A DNA stretch of 64,000 nucleotides. Source: Dipodascopsis uninucleata var. uninucleata (Eukaryota > Ascomycota > Lipomycetes > Lipomycetales > Lipomycetaceae). This document shows, in pieces, positions 34,606-45,426 of the stretch. Numbering within the stretch: the stretch's first letter is position 1; the number at the start of each line of letters is the position of its first letter. Under the pieces are notes generated by a model. That model was not told the origin of the DNA. It ran no database searches and saw only the letters and a list, made by a program, of their open reading frames with translations. The translations under genes and the position numbers were made by a program. Where the stretch lies: assembly GCA_030568195.1 (NCBI GenBank), contig JAJLTO010000001.1:124001-188000 (forward strand), written 5' to 3'.

Positions 34606-35722
34606 ATGCAGAAAATAGTACCTAGTGGAAGATATAGCAATTCATCGGCGTTGCTGTCGTCGCCTCCTACCGAGATCATATTCAAGTTTCCGGTAGGGCT
34701 GGACATGCCACAAGGACCTCCAGGTAAAGTCTACTATAAGTTTAACGTTATATAGAGAGTGGGGTATGAATTCAAATACTAACTATTGCATAACAGAGGG
34801 ATCTTTGTTCGCCGAATCCTTTAATATGCTCATGGATATTAGAGTGCCAGTCACTATTGCCACGGTATATGCAACTGCTGTGCACATTCTGAATCGATCT
34901 CGCGGACCTGGCACTCCACCTGCCAGATTTGCCCGAACCGCACTCTTCCACTGGCTCGTCATTGCACACAATATGTTTCTTTGTGTATACTCCGCTTGGA
35001 CTTGTTTAGGCATGTCATCTTCGCTTATCCGTAACATAATTGAGACTTCGAGAATCTCGAGTGGATCATCGAGTTTCTGGCGAAGCTTGTGCGCTTTGAA
35101 TGGTGGTATCTGGGAGAATGGACTAAGCTATTATGGCTTCTTATTCTATCTTTCTAAATTTTACGAAGTTTTTGACACCATTATCATTCTTGCCAAAGGA
35201 AAGCGATCTTCACTTCTACAAACTTATCATCATGCAGGAGCAATGTTGTCAATGTGGGCTGGTATCCGATTTGCTTCACCTCCAATCTGGGTCTTTGTCG
35301 TTTTCAATTCATTGATTCATACACTCATGTACTTTTATTACACTTTGTCTGGCCTTAAAATCACTGTTCCTAAGTCACTTAAGCGTGCTCTCACTACAGC
35401 ACAGATTTGCCAGTTTATATTTGGTGGCTCTCTCGCGATGGCGCACTTCTTCGTCTATTACTTTGATCCTCTCGAGGGTGCGTACACCTCGTGTCTCGTG
35501 AATCAGGGCCAGACTTTTGCATTGTTCCTCAATGTCGCATATCTCGCTCCTTTAACCTATCTTTTTATTGGTTTCTGGATTGATTCGTACCTAGGCCGTA
35601 AACCAGCTGCAGTAGTCAATGGCAAGGACAGAGCAAGTGCATCTAATGGCAAAGCAATTACGTCCAATGGCAAAGCATCTGCTCTCAAGACTACTGATAT
35701 TGGCACCACGGACAGAGAGTAG
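34606..35722 (+). CDS. ELO-family fatty acid elongase (QxxHH type)
   Basis: A condensing enzyme (3-ketoacyl-CoA synthase) of fatty acid elongation in the ER membrane. Exons are 34606-34723 and 34797-35722, 347 residues; the 73-nt intron has a TACTAAC branch. Exon 1 is a soluble N terminus (MQKIVPSGRYSNSSALLSSP). Membrane spans follow from about residue 55. The ELO blocks are KFYEVFDTIIILAKGK, LLQTYHHAGAMLSMW and NSLIHTLMYFYYTLSGL. The histidine box is Q181-T-Y-H-H instead of the HxxHH of yeast Elo1-3. QxxHH is known from delta-9-type and filamentous-fungal (GIG30-like) elongases, so substrates may differ from those of Elo2/Elo3. The C-terminal tail has repeated SNGKA motifs and no obvious KKxx ER signal. 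Confidence 0.9.
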
Positions 35723-37921
35723 TCGTTCCTTCATCAATGTTTGTGTCGCTGGATTATTTATTGGTAGAACGTAACATTCTTAGTTTGTTGGTTAATTTAT
35801 TTTCTCTTTATTCATAGAAAATAATTCCTTTTATAGTAATATCATGTATAATTATTTATATTGGCTTATAACTGAATGGTATATGATCTCGCAATATTGA
35901 CATGTAGTTGAATTATATACTACACTAGCTATCTAGCTATTATTTCTTTGTCCTTTCTGGGTTTTCTTTGACTATTTCTTCTTTCAGAGTATTTGTTAAA
36001 GAAACCGAGGTGTTCAGAAGTAGAGATGTTCTCTTGCTGCCTCATAGTGTTCTATAACAACTATTATTTTGCGGGTATCACGCGGACTAGTGAATGACTG
36101 CTCTTTTGTATAGACTAGCTTTTATTCCTTATATTACGATCTTATCATCAATTATTAAAATATTCTACTGGTTTTCTTCTAGTAGACTCTAATGTGCAGT
36201 GCTCTTATAAATAAAAACTGATTTGTTCATAACTTCTCTGGTCAAGTTTGCTCGTAGTTACAATTTTCGGTATGCTACGCTCTATGGATCTTTCGCTTGT
36301 TAGATTATGCTTCTACAATCCATTAGACGCACAACTCATTATTGTAGAGCCGAGGCTGCCAAAGGACCTTGTTCTGAAATTACATTTCTATTAAGGACCG
36401 TTCTTTTCCGTAATCTCTCTCCGTAGTCTTCTCAATTGTACTAACCCAAGTCTTAAAACGCAGGCCCCTATGGAAGCATATTTTTGTAATTTGGTGTTTG
36501 TGCTTTACATTAGTTTGTTCACATTTTGCTTATCCGAGGCAAACTTTCTAACACCACCCCAACAAAAGACCGGCATTTCGCACAAGTACCATAGCTTCAT
36601 GACTGGATTTATATTCACAAACCATCAATAAAGCCCAACGTTCTACTTCTAGATCTGCATTTTTTACTTAATGCTCTCAGACGCTCTTTACGCTACGTAA
36701 AGTCAGATGCCAGCATATAGAGTCCGTAGATTACATAATACATTATTATATTTTACCACATAATACTTGTGGAATTAATAAGCTATGGACCTTCGAGTGC
36801 TGTCACACTATGTCATGCGTCTGGGTGTGGGCAAAATGCCCACACTAGGAATAAGCCGAAGTTCCATGTAGACAAGATAGGGCTGCATGCTAATATAGCA
36901 CAGTATGTAAAATAAATATATGCATGACATGCTATTCTTGCTAGCTGTCGACTGATTACGGTGGTTCTGGGCTACTGCTTGCCATTAAGCTAGGTGTCAC
37001 GAGAGTGCAAGAAATAGAAGAGCCGTTTAGTTCACAAGCGAATAAGCAGCATATCTAATGATAGTACGTGTACGTTGTAAAGTACGCCGCGGATACTTAC
37101 TTCAAGGACTGGATCGACGGTGTAGTAGTATGATCATATACAGAGTAAATGATGCTCTTAGGGTACTTTTTCCGGATGCGGCTGCCACGAGGTGTCATAT
37201 TTCTCCCACTCGATCTCAAGGAATATTCACAATGAATCTATTGTCAAACGATTCCTCTAAATGTAGTTCTCATTCACCAAATAAAGGCTGCCGATATTTA
37301 TAAGATAAATTCAAGCTACGTAGCCTCAGAAAGTCTAGGAGAAAAGGCGTATTTAGCTCTGCCCTGCCACTACTCAAAATTGTCTCTCTAGAAAATTTTG
37401 GGATCTTACCACAACGAACGTGCGGCTCAACATATTTAACGTGAAAGCCAAAAAAAGCGAGTATCGCTTTAAATTTAATATTACGAATCAAACTTTTGAC
37501 TTACCATGTCTGAGCCTCTCGAAAATTCGTTTAAAGTTTGTGTTTATACTTGGCGAGTCTTCACTCAACGTGCTGTTGAGTGCTTTGATTAACAATCAGT
37601 TCATAAATAATTTAGCACTTGGTGCTGTCCTTCTAGCGGTTAATGTTATGAAGATTTTCTTTCCTATATACATAAAAACATACATACATAAATACAAACG
37701 ATTATACACGCAGTTTAAAAAAACAAAGGGAGAGGAGAAAAATAGAAAATTCTCACATATTATTGTCAAATGAATGTTACAGATTACAGTTATATAATAG
37801 AAAGAGAATTTGAGTGCGAGATATCGCTCGAGCTTATGGGCCTGCTTCCCATATTAATTGAATCCAAAAGATTAACTAGAGAGTATATAGCTAGCTGTTT
37901 CATTGGTATCTGCAACAGCAC
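35723..37921. other. 2.2-kb intergenic region between convergent genes
   Basis: Separates the elongase and GTP/GDP-carrier 3' ends. It is unusually long for a convergent gap. It contains a GC-rich hairpin at 36825-36845. An open frame near 37420-37773 has no ATG and no family resemblance. Nothing else is recognised. Confidence 0.5.
36825..36845. repeat. 9-bp-arm hairpin GTGTGGGCA-AAA-TGCCCACAC
   Basis: Perfect 9-bp arms with a 3-nt loop, GC-rich in AT-rich surroundings. It has no T run after it and no neighbouring RNA fold that I recognise, so I call it only an inverted repeat. Confidence 0.65.
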
Positions 37922-39424
37922 CTAGTTTCCAAGAATCTTATCGAAAGCAGGAATCAATCTGTCATTAGAAAATAGTCAGTATCTTTAGCCACAACTTGCA
38001 GTAACAGGAAGCCGAAAAGGCATAGAAATGTGTACATACGTCTGTGCTAGAGCGAAGCTGAAAACAAGCTTGGGACCAGTAGTCAAGAGCTTAGGGGTAA
38101 GACCCTTGTAGAAACTTGTAATGCCCTCGTTCTTGAACATGTTCTTTACAATTGTAACACCAGATTCCGGATTTTCAAAGTTTCTGTTTTGAATTCTAGT
38201 CTTGACAACATCCAAGGGTGCAGACACAATTAACGAGGCCGAAGCACCAAAAATGGAAGCAACGAAGTTCTGGGACCATGTAGCAGATCCGTAATCTTTT
38301 AGTCCAAATATGTATTCCTTAGCGAACGCATTTCCTCCGAAGAGCTATGTATAGAGGCGTTAGTTTTCACCTTGTTCTGTACTAATTAATATCAACCAAA
38401 TTCTCTGGATAATCACTTACGGCAAAACTGCCCGGCGCATTTCGAGCTGCAGTCCAGCCCCAGCCACGATACAGTCCAAATCCCTCGTCAGAAATGATTT
38501 TCAAAAATCCTCGACCTTTGAATGCATCTGGGTTTGTCTGGCGCTTGATCTTCAAGACATCCAATGGCAATAACACAATTTCTCCAATACCGATCAAACT
38601 ACCAGAAGTAGCAGACATAATAGCCTTTCCAGTTTTCTTTCCAAATGCAGATTCAAACTCCTCTGAGAAGTTGGTAGTAACAATATCGTTAACGAAAGGC
38701 TGACCACCATACTTGTAAACACGCTGGAGAATCTATAGTAATCAAGATATGTCAACCATAATTTCGGTATATTGCAAGATTATTTGCTTAATTACATCAT
38801 TATCAAGTTAACTCCTACCTTATATCCAGCAGCGTATCCTAAACCAGGGAAGAGCGAGAGTAACTTCTTTCCAAGTGGTTCGCTGGCATAGTTTCTGAAA
38901 ACAACAGTGTTCAATTGAGACAAGCTCGTCACCTACATTCAATGGCCATTAGTGAATAATCCAATTTATAGAAACAATTGTCGACAGGTAAAGGTCTATA
39001 TACTCTAGTACTGTTACTCATCAATCGCTTTGCTGTCGTATCAACCTAAAGTGCCAATCCGTTAGATGTCTGCTATACTGTAATATAGATGATTTCTCGA
39101 GTGCTGTCTCTCTTTTTGAAACTCTCTGCAGTCGCCATTCAGTACAATTCAGTTATCCAAGTCTTTAACTTACAGGGTGAAATACAGCCAATTCGGCAAT
39201 ACCAGCGGTAGCTATAGATTTTTAGACAGTTAGCTATCATCTAACTTGTGCTTGTTCTAAAATATATCTTGAATATATTAATCGGTCCACTAAATATGAT
39301 TCACTTGTCCAGAAATGTTGTCCACTGCAAGACCCTGTCGTAAATAACACTTCACCATACCTGATCCAAAAACTCTAGCAGTGCCAGAGTTTTTCTTGTC
39401 CTTAGAAGAAGTTGGTGGTGACAT
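37922..39424 (-). CDS. GGC1: mitochondrial GTP/GDP carrier (Ggc1/Yhm1), seven exons
   Basis: Exchanges cytosolic GTP for matrix GDP across the mitochondrial inner membrane; in yeast its loss disturbs iron balance and mtDNA. Minus-strand exons: 39424-39361, 39211-39174, 39045-39004, 38932-38819, 38732-38421, 38344-38040 and 37958-37922, joining in frame to 303 residues (yeast has 300). The three carrier repeats carry PVDTTAKRL, PLDVLKIKRQ and PLDVVKTRIQ. Ggc1-specific blocks include SEPLGKKLLSLFPGLGYAAG, GSLIGIGEIVLLPLDVLKIK, RGWGWTAARNAPGSFALFGG and GLTPKLLTTGPKLVFSFALA. The last exon encodes LIPAFDKILGN. The 38- and 42-nt exons lie inside the first carrier repeat. Start MSPPTSSKDKKNSG lacks a cleavable presequence, as usual for carriers. 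Confidence 0.95.
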
Positions 39425-40460
39425 TTTTTGTTTTCTGGATATTTCTGGTGGTAGCCTAGCTTGATTTTTCCACTATCCGTGAATGGTACAGATTTATTCC
39501 TAATTCAGAATTCTATAACTGCAAAATTTATTTCTAATCAGCAAGCTCTCTGTCTATATTCTCTATATATTTTTCGATAGACAAAAGCACTAATTGTATG
39601 GTTTTGGAAAATAATATAATAATCTATTGTATAACAAGCTAACAGAAAAAATTTATTTGTGACCGAGTTGTCAGCTTAGAGCAGTAATTGAAAATTCATG
39701 GCCTAAGCGGTGCCTTAGGCTGACTTGAGCCCCATAATAACCCGGGTAATTTTTAGGTAACGGCTAACTCAAATTAGCACTTCCGATTAACCAGACCAAT
39801 ATAAATAATGTATTATGTAATTGCATATATACATGTCATTCGATCCATTAGAGGGCAGCCTGCTGAGAGCTATCTAGATCTATTCGTACGTGGCGAGAAA
39901 CTGGCAGTCATTTTTCAGCGAGAGACTTTAATTCCTTTATTACTTGTTGTTGGTCAGAAATCTAGAGAGCTCATTTTGGACTAAATTCATGGATGAACAC
40001 TGTATACAAAAACCAAGGAAAGTGGTTTGACATATTTTAGATATCGGGTAAGGGTAATATGATAATAAAATAAACTCAGGTACAATATATATTATTAACA
40101 TAGAAAATGAGAGAGAAATTATAAACCGTAACTATTGCACCCTTAGAAGTCATTCCAGATTTTCTATATACATTCTAATTTTGGAGTCGTGATTAAGCCA
40201 GAAGGCAAGAATTTAAAAAAATTTTAATAATTAAATAAGCGGCTGTCATGAGGTTATGATATATAACAACCCAGGGAACTAATTATTGCCTACGGCCTTA
40301 TCTAGAAAATTAATTCATTCATGTACTTCTTGGATCTGTGCGATTGTTCAACTCTGAGTGTAGTCTCTGATCCCAAGCATATCGAAATCTAGCCTAACTC
40401 CAATTATTCTATTTAAATGAGTTGGTATAATGGATGGTCAAGTCGTCATAAAAGAAGAAT
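39425..40460. other. intergenic: carrier promoter and Mnn9 3' region
   Basis: AT-rich. No exon, tRNA or repeat of note is seen. Confidence 0.5.
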
Positions 40461-41660
40461 CTAGGGGGCAGCCTTTTCTCCACTTTCCTTATTGTGCTCC
40501 TCTATTTCTTTCATTTTCTGTAGATCATCTTCACTCGGTTCGTACATGTGCCAGACAACGTAATGAGGCAGACCCTTAACAGAATATTTCATTGCACGGC
40601 ACATCTTGCCAAAACCTTCTGTCTCCGCATGGTTTAAAAACGCGAACCCGGGAAAGTTTGCTCCAGATCTAACGACAGAAGCCTTAGCTACTATTGAAAC
40701 ACCGCCGATACCATCAAGTTCTACTTCATCATGCGGATTACCATCCTTTTCTCTTGAATAAGCAAGGTGCGGTCTCCATGTGGCGTATTCTGCATAGCCC
40801 TCGACAATGACTGCATCTTCATCCAGTTGTTTAGCAAGGTCTCTTGCCATATCACTCTCCTGCCATGAATTAAGATCATATGGTTGCTCACCACCAAGCC
40901 ATTCTGGTAAAGGACGCCAAACATCTAAAAAAGAATAAAAAATCAACAATACTGATATTAAACGTATATTCACATAAAATTGAAACTTACTTGGAACGAT
41001 CACATCAGAATTGTGTGCAATAAGGTCCTCAAGAATAGAAGCTGGAGAAGTTTCGATATCTGCATCTCTCCAGTAGACCCAGCTATGATCAGGCTTTAAA
41101 GCCGAATACATTAACCAGTTTCTGGCGCGCGCCATAACCTTTCTACGTGGCCCTTGAGCAGCGAAACCATGACGATCGGAAAATCCCTGACCTATAATTT
41201 GTCCGAAATCTCTTTGGAAAATTTCTGCCCTTCTGTACGGCATCTTCACATCTGGGTCGCTCTGAAGTTCCTCCAAGCTCTTTAAAAGCACGTCTAACGT
41301 TTTATCCTTTGTATCTGATAGTAAGAACGCTAAGTCGAGAAGAGTGTGAGGATACGATAAATTACGAAGATGCTGAAATAATATAGGTATATGACTAGAG
41401 GCATCTCGGAGAGGAATACATATCAAAACTCTTTCATTGGCCTCGTGACCACGATCAGTTCCTTGAGCATGATTTAGATCATAATATTCTATATTATATT
41501 CTGCATCTCGTTGAAAGAGTTTTTCGACGTAAAGGTCGCTTGATTTGTAATGATTATAGCCGATTATACCACATACGAGAGCTGCAACAACCAATATCAT
41601 AGTGAGAGATGGAAAGGGACCACGAGACCCACCATGCCCGCCATACTTCCCATTGCTCAT
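40461..41660 (-). CDS. Mnn9/Anp1/Van1-family alpha-1,6-mannosyltransferase subunit
   Basis: A Golgi type II membrane glycosyltransferase (GT62) of the mannan polymerase complexes that extend N-glycan mannan. Exons 41660-40991 and 40924-40461 give 377 residues. A membrane anchor is at about 18-36 (SLTMILVVAALVCGIIG). The catalytic domain has VLICIPLRDASSHIP, RNWLMYSALKPDHSWVYWRD with the metal-binding D-A-D at 199-201, then the joined VIVPNVWRPLPEWLGG, EQPYDLNSW, ELDGIGGVSIVAKA and HAETEGFGKM. The 66-nt intron (40925-40990) is in frame and has no stop. It must be an intron because it would split the conserved VIVPN-VWRPLP block, and it has GTAAGT and TTTTTTAG ends. Its length is near yeast Mnn9 (395), and I favour Mnn9 over Anp1 or Van1 without being sure. 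Confidence 0.9.
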   Translation of the reverse strand: MSNGKYGGHGGSRGPFPSLTMILVVAALVCGIIGYNHYKSSDLYVEKLFQRDAEYNIEYYDLNHAQGTDRGHEANERVLICIPLRDASSHIPILFQHLRNLSYPHTLLDLAFLLSDTKDKTLDVLLKSLEELQSDPDVKMPYRRAEIFQRDFGQIIGQGFSDRHGFAAQGPRRKVMARARNWLMYSALKPDHSWVYWRDADIETSPASILEDLIAHNSDVIVPSKFQFYVNIRLISVLLIFYSFLDVWRPLPEWLGGEQPYDLNSWQESDMARDLAKQLDEDAVIVEGYAEYATWRPHLAYSREKDGNPHDEVELDGIGGVSIVAKASVVRSGANFPGFAFLNHAETEGFGKMCRAMKYSVKGLPHYVVWHMYEPSEDDLQKMKEIEEHNKESGEKAAP

Positions 41661-43076
41661 AACTGGCGCAGGTAGGTCGGACCTAAAATCAAAGAATACA
41701 ATTTTCGTTAAAAAGTGCCGTAAATATAGATATTATTTTATGGGCAGACCATTCATACTTTTTGTAATTATAAGAATCCGATCTCTTCGCAAAGAGTCTC
41801 TTGCCAATCATTTTGTTTTCTTATGTGCTGGTTAGTTGACTACCCTTCTATACTGTTGCTGCCGTGTCCAGAGTCAAACCAATTGACAGTCTTAGATTTC
41901 TATTACTTGCAGTGACACTTGAAAGAAATATTGCAAGAAAGAAAGGCTGTGCTTGAAAGCGCATAAAAGTCAATGCAGATTGCACTATTAAATCGTGAGA
42001 CCTCTCTGTAGGTCAATTACGCTACAGATCAAAAATATTTCGCTGTTATTATAGGTTTCTCATTCGATAGTATAATAAGCGATAACACAGTTTAGACTAC
42101 CGATCATTTGACGTTCAGGTATGTTGAGCTGGTTGCTTGTAGTCACAAGTTGAATGGTATTTAGTTGAATAGAACAAAGGACTCACGATACGCAGCAATA
42201 ATAATATTTATTGTCTCAGCTTTGTCAATCAACAGTATAGCGAGAATATATATTCATATAACTTTCATTCAGCTGTCGACAATCTTTAGATAATTGTACT
42301 GATGTAATGCAGATTGGAGTGATTTTTATTTCAACTACGTCCATCGTCGAGAAAACAGTCTCGTAGTCTCCTCTGGGTTGGGAGGTGAAGCATACGCAAT
42401 TCTTGTTTTGGCCATTATCAATAATTAGATTACATAAAGAGCATAATCGAATATCTTATTGCTTTGATCAGCAGAAGCACGCAAAAACACTAGCTCAATC
42501 ATTCTGAATACAATGGCAAGTAGATGGTCGAAAAATGAGCAAATAAAAAAACTAAGTATAAAGTAATTTATTGTAGAGCAACTTGGATTGCGCAAAAGAA
42601 CAAAAAAATTGAGAACTCGTAACAGCACAGATATGCTCTAAACATTTACATAAGACAGTTTACACGCAAAGCATTAGCATCATAAAAAAAGAAGGAAACA
42701 AGGCTAAGTCGAGAACTTAGAAGCGATATAAAGTTCGAGAATAAACGCAGTAAGAACGAATGTTATACAAATAGAGATGTAAGCTTACAAAATTGTACAT
42801 CAAATGAGAGAACACGCGATTGATCATTCAATGAACAAACGTATGAATAGATGCTCTGTTACACAGTATTTGACAAAAGCCTCCAAATAATTTCTCTGAA
42901 GTTGCAACTAAAGACATACTTTATCTTAAGGGATATATTATGTGTCCAAAAAGACTCCGCAATCTCTTTTGAAAGTAAGAAAGTATTAAGCACTTTAACG
43001 ACATCACTATACTTTTTTGAAAAGGAGAAGAAAGAAGTATAGGCGGAGCGTTAAAAGACATTCCTATTGATTTATT
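41661..43076. other. intergenic: Mnn9 promoter and TMEM115 3' region
   Basis: About 1.4 kb, AT-rich; frames present are short and unlike known proteins. Nothing recognised. Confidence 0.5.
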
Positions 43077-44171
43077 CTAGTTTTCCTCTGGAACAAAATT
43101 AGTCTCGCCTAGACCCGTTACCTCTTTCTTTCCTTGTGACAACCGCTGGTCAAGAGCTTTAAGTGCAAGTGCCCGTCTTCGTTCAGCTTCTGCTCTAACA
43201 CTTCCTGGCAGCGGAGTCACGAAACGCTGCCTAAAAGATCCATTGCGCAAATTGGAAGCCTCTATATCCTCTTGTGAAAAAGGAAGACAAACATGTAATC
43301 TGACAAGAAAATTGAACGTCTTTGTGGATATAACTGAGATAAGTGGTGCTAATGCATCTGGGAAAAAGTTGGCCATCGAAAAAGTATCCGACGCATCACC
43401 ACGAGTAACAGTAGATCCTGATGCTCCAGGTGCACTGGCGGGCACACTAGCACTTCCAGTAGAACCACTGGAAGTGACTGGAGCTGGTAGAACACCAAGT
43501 TCCATGCCAGATGATATAGCTGAAACGCGATAGAATCGTAAATATAGCCAAGAGACGAAAAATCCTGAAATAGCCAATAGCATGTTCACATATGCACCCA
43601 TGAATCCTATAACTATATTTAGTATTAGAAAAAACATCGGTAGTTGCTTTACACGAATTTTCATCATTCCTCGGAATAGAACAACCACATGCTCAGGCAC
43701 AAGCTGCTTGAATGCAACTAAAAAGCCTGCTTGAAGAGCAACGCTACCATATATTGATATAAATTCATAATCCGGGTTCTTCGTAAAAACATAAATCACA
43801 ATGAAGACTGTAAAGACCAAAAAATTAGGGATAATAGATACTATAACTAAGAATTTTGCTAACTCTGCCGATCCCCATACTCTTTCACAATACTTTGCTG
43901 CATAGTATAAAGTTGCTGCTGCGATCGTAAGGGTAAACAAGTTCTGCTCGATGAACGCCGCTGTCAAAAACGTCCACGGAAAAACTATCGATACTGCAGG
44001 CACAACTGTCAAGTAGGACACATATATTGATGATAGATCGATATGCTTTTCAGGTGCTTGAGATACTAGAGCAAAATATGCTGAATATCTTATAAATGCA
44101 ACAATGAACGATACTACTATCGAGAACACTAATACCGCCTTGGTAAGCGGAGGAATTGTTAGGCGTAGCAT
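43077..44171 (-). CDS. TMEM115-like rhomboid-fold membrane protein (DUF1751)
   Basis: Single exon, 364 residues, ATG at 44171 (MLRLTIPPLTKAVLVFS). It belongs to the TMEM115 family (yeast YOL107W), catalytically dead rhomboid relatives of the Golgi linked to retrograde transport. About six hydrophobic segments fall between residues 10 and 225. They include the family block FPWTFLTAAFIEQNLFTLTI and the YCERVWGSAELAKF loop (about 60-105), the IYGSVALQAGFLVAFKQLVP block and the ISGFFVSWLYLRFYR end. No GxSG serine or His of active rhomboids is visible. A Ser/Gly/Ala-rich linker (about 235-265) precedes a cytosolic tail. Only 108 nt separate it from an ATG of a possible short divergent frame. Confidence 0.87.
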   Translation of the reverse strand: MLRLTIPPLTKAVLVFSIVVSFIVAFIRYSAYFALVSQAPEKHIDLSSIYVSYLTVVPAVSIVFPWTFLTAAFIEQNLFTLTIAAATLYYAAKYCERVWGSAELAKFLVIVSIIPNFLVFTVFIVIYVFTKNPDYEFISIYGSVALQAGFLVAFKQLVPEHVVVLFRGMMKIRVKQLPMFFLILNIVIGFMGAYVNMLLAISGFFVSWLYLRFYRVSAISSGMELGVLPAPVTSSGSTGSASVPASAPGASGSTVTRGDASDTFSMANFFPDALAPLISVISTKTFNFLVRLHVCLPFSQEDIEASNLRNGSFRQRFVTPLPGSVRAEAERRRALALKALDQRLSQGKKEVTGLGETNFVPEEN

Positions 44172-45426
44172 TGTCAGTGAACCGAGAAACTACTCTAAAC
44201 ACACTATCTGTGGTATTTCCTTATAATGAGACACCTATAACTATTGATTAATCAATAGTTTCAATACTTCTGACAAAATGGCTGATCGATATCTCAGTAA
44301 ACTGAACGCCCTTGAACAGAGCCAGCAAGTCTTAAATGTCGCAGTCAAGTCTAATGACGAAACATCCTGTTAGTATATTGCATCATGCCAATTACCATCT
44401 ATTTCTGTCTCATGCGTATAGTAATTTCATTTATATCATATCTACATTTGGCTTACCTTGTGTCTGTATCTTTGTTGCTCTAGTGTGCCTACTGATACTT
44501 AACAATAGATTCGTCTTTTATCTACAGCTCTCTTTCTGCTAAAACCTTTCGGCTGCCTGCGCTTTCTCTGATTTTATGACTCTCAGTAAATATTTCACTA
44601 CTTAAGGTGTCTTAATCACCAGGAATGCTACAGATAAGCCTTTTTCCCCTGTCTTTTGGCTTGTAAATGCCCAGATCGCAGCAAGAATGATTAGTTCAAC
44701 TGATTCTACTGGACTAATCATCGTGATTTTCCTTAAAGGCTCTTTAAGATGCGTACATAATTATATTAAAACATGTACATATATGACATATTTATATAGC
44801 ATTCTGCTGATTTATGGAGCTAATATCGACATTATACTAGAGAATTTAGTTAGCACGTGACAAACCACTACGTTGGATGGCATGAATGGTAGAAAATTGT
44901 CATGAAAATATTTGGGTATGAAATTTTCAGTAGACTGAATCGCGATTTGAGACGTTGTGCTCGAGCTTTGGCTGAACTATTGAAGCATAGGAATATTGTC
45001 GAGCGAAGTGTGACAAACGCCACTTCTATAATTATATATTTACATATTGCTTCTAATACGGGTTCCCAGTGTGTCATAGTCGGTTGACGTATAGAGATAC
45101 TTACAATAGGAATCAAATAGATGACAGTGATTTAGGCAGATAGTCAATGCATTGAGGTTGACCATCTTCTGGAACAGACTTGTATTTATTGTGCTTGTTC
45201 TCATTGAATTATAATTGAAGTTTTGTGAACGACACGTATGATTCATTTCCCGATAGAATCTATAGAATAGTACTGTCTAATCACAACCGCAAGCATTACT
45301 TAGAGACATAATCGAACAGAACACGACTCAGAAACGGAATACGGGAGAGTCGTAAACGAGCTTGTAAATTTACAGAAAAGTACAGAATTATTTTTACATT
45401 ATTAGAAATATTATTAGTTAGGGACG
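44172..45426. other. intergenic: divergent promoters and doubtful short frame
   Basis: Contains the short ATG frame at 44280-44375, treated among the findings, and the promoter of the TBL1-like gene. No other feature is recognised. Confidence 0.45.

Noticed and set aside
37420-37773. 117-codon plus-strand open frame in the convergent gap
   Set aside because: It begins at GTG, not ATG, shows no codon bias or known motif, and is Lys/Ile/Phe-rich as AT-rich DNA gives by chance.
44902-45087. 61-codon plus-strand ATG frame between TMEM115 and TBL1 homologues
   Set aside because: Short, without conserved motif or flanking splice signals; length is within chance.
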